NCBI GenBank assembly: GCA_023423935.1
Contig: JAFAEQ010000052.1
Coordinates: forward strand, 1 to 64,000
Reading direction: 5' to 3'
Length of the DNA: 64,000 nt
Origin: Pseudomonadota bacterium
Lineage (GTDB): Bacteria; Pseudomonadota; Gammaproteobacteria; Steroidobacterales; Steroidobacteraceae
The notes under the pieces were generated by a model. That model made no database searches. It had not been told where the DNA came from and saw nothing but the letters and a program-made list of their open reading frames with translations. How positions within the stretch are numbered: position 1 is the stretch's first letter; the number at the start of each line of letters is the position of its first letter. Positions 62,625 through 64,000 of the stretch are shown here, in pieces. The position numbers and the translations under genes were made by a program.

Positions 62625-63410
62625 TCAGCGCGGGTTCATGACGTCGCGCCGTGCGTAGCCGGACGGAATCGCAAAGGCATGCGCCGGGATTGATTGCTTG
62701 CGGATCGACTTCAGGACTGTCTCGCTCACCACCTTGCCGCCGTCGAAATGTCTGGCCGATACGGGAATGCCGCCGAGCTTGTCGTAGTTCTGAAGCTGCC
62801 GGTCGAGTGTCTGCTTCAGCCATGGCGCAGCGAGATCCTTGAAAATCTCCTGAATGAGCTGGCTCATGCGGGTGGCCGTCGACATGAGTTCGGGGCCGCC
62901 CTCTAGCGAAGCCGGTACGGCGACGCACAGCTGGTCGGTCACGACCGACTGTTCGACGACCTCCACGTAATCGCACGGATATTGAGCGACCTTGCCTGTA
63001 CGGCCGGTACGACGGATCTCCTGAACAGGCGGCGGTTGCATGTCCGGCAGGCTGCCCCCGAGCAGCTGCTCGATCTGCGCGCGTTGCTCGGGAGACATGG
63101 ATGCCATGCGCTCCTGCAGCTGTTTGAGCGCTGGGTTCAGGGTGTCCGCCATCGCCTGGACGGTGGCGCGATCCATGTGCACATAGTTCTTATCGCGCGT
63201 GTTCACCACGAACAGTGTGTCGTCGCGAAAGATCGCAAAACCATCGTGATCGTCGCCGTGCATGCGAACCTTCCCGTCCTGTACCTGGGTCGTCGCGAGC
63301 GTCGTCGTATTGCGTGTGAGATCGCGCGTGGTCGTCTCGAGCACGGTGCCCGCCTGCGCTAGGGCGAGCGACACCAGCGATCCTGCAATCATCAGTGCAC
63401 TTCGAATCAT
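62625..63410 (-). CDS. Secreted DUF4412 domain protein
   Basis: From the ATG at 63410 the protein has 261 residues: signal peptide (cleavage near AQAG, residue 20), then a beta-rich domain with TTRDLTRNTTTLATTQVQDGKVRMHG and AIFRDDTLFVVNTRDKNYVHMDR, a helical insert with MSPEQRAQIEQLLGG, and a final domain with YPCDYVEVVEQSVVTDQLCVAV whose two Cys may pair. This is the DUF4412/LolA-like layout seen in many secreted proteins. Function unknown. Confidence 0.85.
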   Translation of the reverse strand: MIRSALMIAGSLVSLALAQAGTVLETTTRDLTRNTTTLATTQVQDGKVRMHGDDHDGFAIFRDDTLFVVNTRDKNYVHMDRATVQAMADTLNPALKQLQERMASMSPEQRAQIEQLLGGSLPDMQPPPVQEIRRTGRTGKVAQYPCDYVEVVEQSVVTDQLCVAVPASLEGGPELMSTATRMSQLIQEIFKDLAAPWLKQTLDRQLQNYDKLGGIPVSARHFDGGKVVSETVLKSIRKQSIPAHAFAIPSGYARRDVMNPR

Positions 63411-63463
63411 GATGTCCTCTCGTTTGCTCAGGGCCAGGCTCGGGCAATGCGAACGTAACGTTC

Positions 63464-64000
63464 CTACCTGGGACGAGGTTTCGCGCGTGCCGTCGCGACG
63501 GCCGTGAGCGGATCGTCGGGCCAGTAGTGTTTCGGGTAGCGGCCCTTCAGTTCCTTCTTGACCTCCGCATAACCGCGCGCCCAGAAGCTTTCCAGATCGC
63601 GAGTCACCTGTACGGGACGATGTGCGGGCGACAGCAATTGCAACGTGAGCGGCACCGAACCGTTGCCGAGCTTCGGAGTCGAGCGCATGCCGAACACTTC
63701 CTGCAACCGGACCGCGACGTGCGGCGAATCGCCGCTGTAGTCGATCGGGATGCGCGAACCGCTCGGCACGTCGAGATGTGTCGGTGCAAGCTCGTTCAAT
63801 CGCTGCTGTTGCTCCCAGTCCAGCAGCGACATCAGCGCCTGATGCAGATCGAGGCGATTGAGATGATCGCGACGGCTCATTCCTTCGAGCCACGGGGCCA
63901 GCCAGTCTTCGAGCGTGTTGAGCAGATGTTCGTCGGAGACATCGGGCCATTGCACCGAGGCGCGCGTTTCCACCCGACGCGCGAACTGCATGCGCGTCTG
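63464..64000 (-). CDS. hrpB: ATP-dependent helicase HrpB, C-terminal part (cut by the window edge)
   Basis: Only the last ~178 residues are in the window. They match the HrpB-specific C-terminal domain: LLNTLEDWLAPWLEGMSRRDHLNRLDLHQALMSLLDWEQQQRLNELAPTHLDVPSGSRIPIDY, then PLTLQLLSPAHRPVQVTRDLESFWARGYAEVKKELKGRYPKHYWPDDP. HrpB is a DExH-box helicase; its physiological role is poorly defined. The gene continues beyond base 64000 on the minus strand. Confidence 0.94.
   Translation of the reverse strand, partial: QTRMQFARRVETRASVQWPDVSDEHLLNTLEDWLAPWLEGMSRRDHLNRLDLHQALMSLLDWEQQQRLNELAPTHLDVPSGSRIPIDYSGDSPHVAVRLQEVFGMRSTPKLGNGSVPLTLQLLSPAHRPVQVTRDLESFWARGYAEVKKELKGRYPKHYWPDDPLTAVATARAKPRPR

Overview
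The window is a 64 kb piece of a GC-rich bacterial chromosome, densely packed with genes on both strands. I saw no rRNA, tRNA, CRISPR array, transposase or prophage gene. The gene families (SapC/DUF6445/tryptophan-halogenase cluster, TonB-dependent receptor, DUF885 lipoprotein peptidase, LpxO-like hydroxylase, TIGR04211 SH3 protein, BON proteins, CstA/YbdD, HrpB, MaiA) fit a Gram-negative proteobacterium. A free-living gammaproteobacterium of the Steroidobacter/Nevskia/Xanthomonas kind is most likely; this placement is an inference from gene content only.

Layout. 0.1-5.6 kb: a cluster of SapC, two DUF6445 proteins, a JmjC-like cupin and a flavin-dependent tryptophan halogenase, interrupted by one reversed gene for a Tdi1/DUF1851-type immunity-like protein. 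5.7-17 kb: envelope and secreted proteins (large proline-rich secreted protein, lipoproteins, beta-propeller, LpxO-like hydroxylase, rhomboid protease, TonB receptor, DUF885 peptidase), ending in a ~165 bp palindromic repeat. 17.3-21.8 kb: a very large hybrid histidine kinase with a repeated OB-fold-like periplasmic part. 21.8-30 kb: small metabolic and regulatory genes (RidA, VOC proteins, carbonic anhydrase, GlxA regulator, apt, WYL regulator, MFS). 30.2-33.3 kb: a three-gene ABC exporter operon with two FtsX-type permeases. 33.3-36 kb: LOG protein, DUF1993, zinc ribbon and bactofilin, then a 25-residue membrane peptide with its own promoter, strong ribosome-binding site and terminator hairpin. 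36-41 kb: an exported molybdenum hydroxylase pair and cstA/ybdD. 41-54 kb: housekeeping, repair and catabolic genes (phosphatase, cytochrome c, a VOC protein with a histone-like tail, BON proteins, panE, aminotransferase, Ada-AlkA fusion, maiA with a FAH-family hydrolase, DUF2063). 54.6-56.4 kb: an overlapping pair of a degenerate sigma-54-activator-like AAA+ protein and a NarL-type response regulator, followed by a probable structured RNA. 56.8-64 kb: M28 peptidase, NlpC/P60 lipoprotein, two tandem palindromic repeats, acs, HIT, DUF4404, DUF4412 and the C-terminal part of hrpB, cut by the window edge.

The best candidates for undescribed biology are: the halogenase cluster, in which the two DUF6445 proteins carry what looks like an HxD...H...RxS Fe(II)/2-oxoglutarate oxygenase signature; the 25-residue membrane peptide; the structured RNA near 56.75 kb; the VOC/histone-tail fusion; and the AAA+ protein with a rewritten GAFTGA region and Walker B. 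Functions are read from translated sequence by eye, and none was checked against a database.
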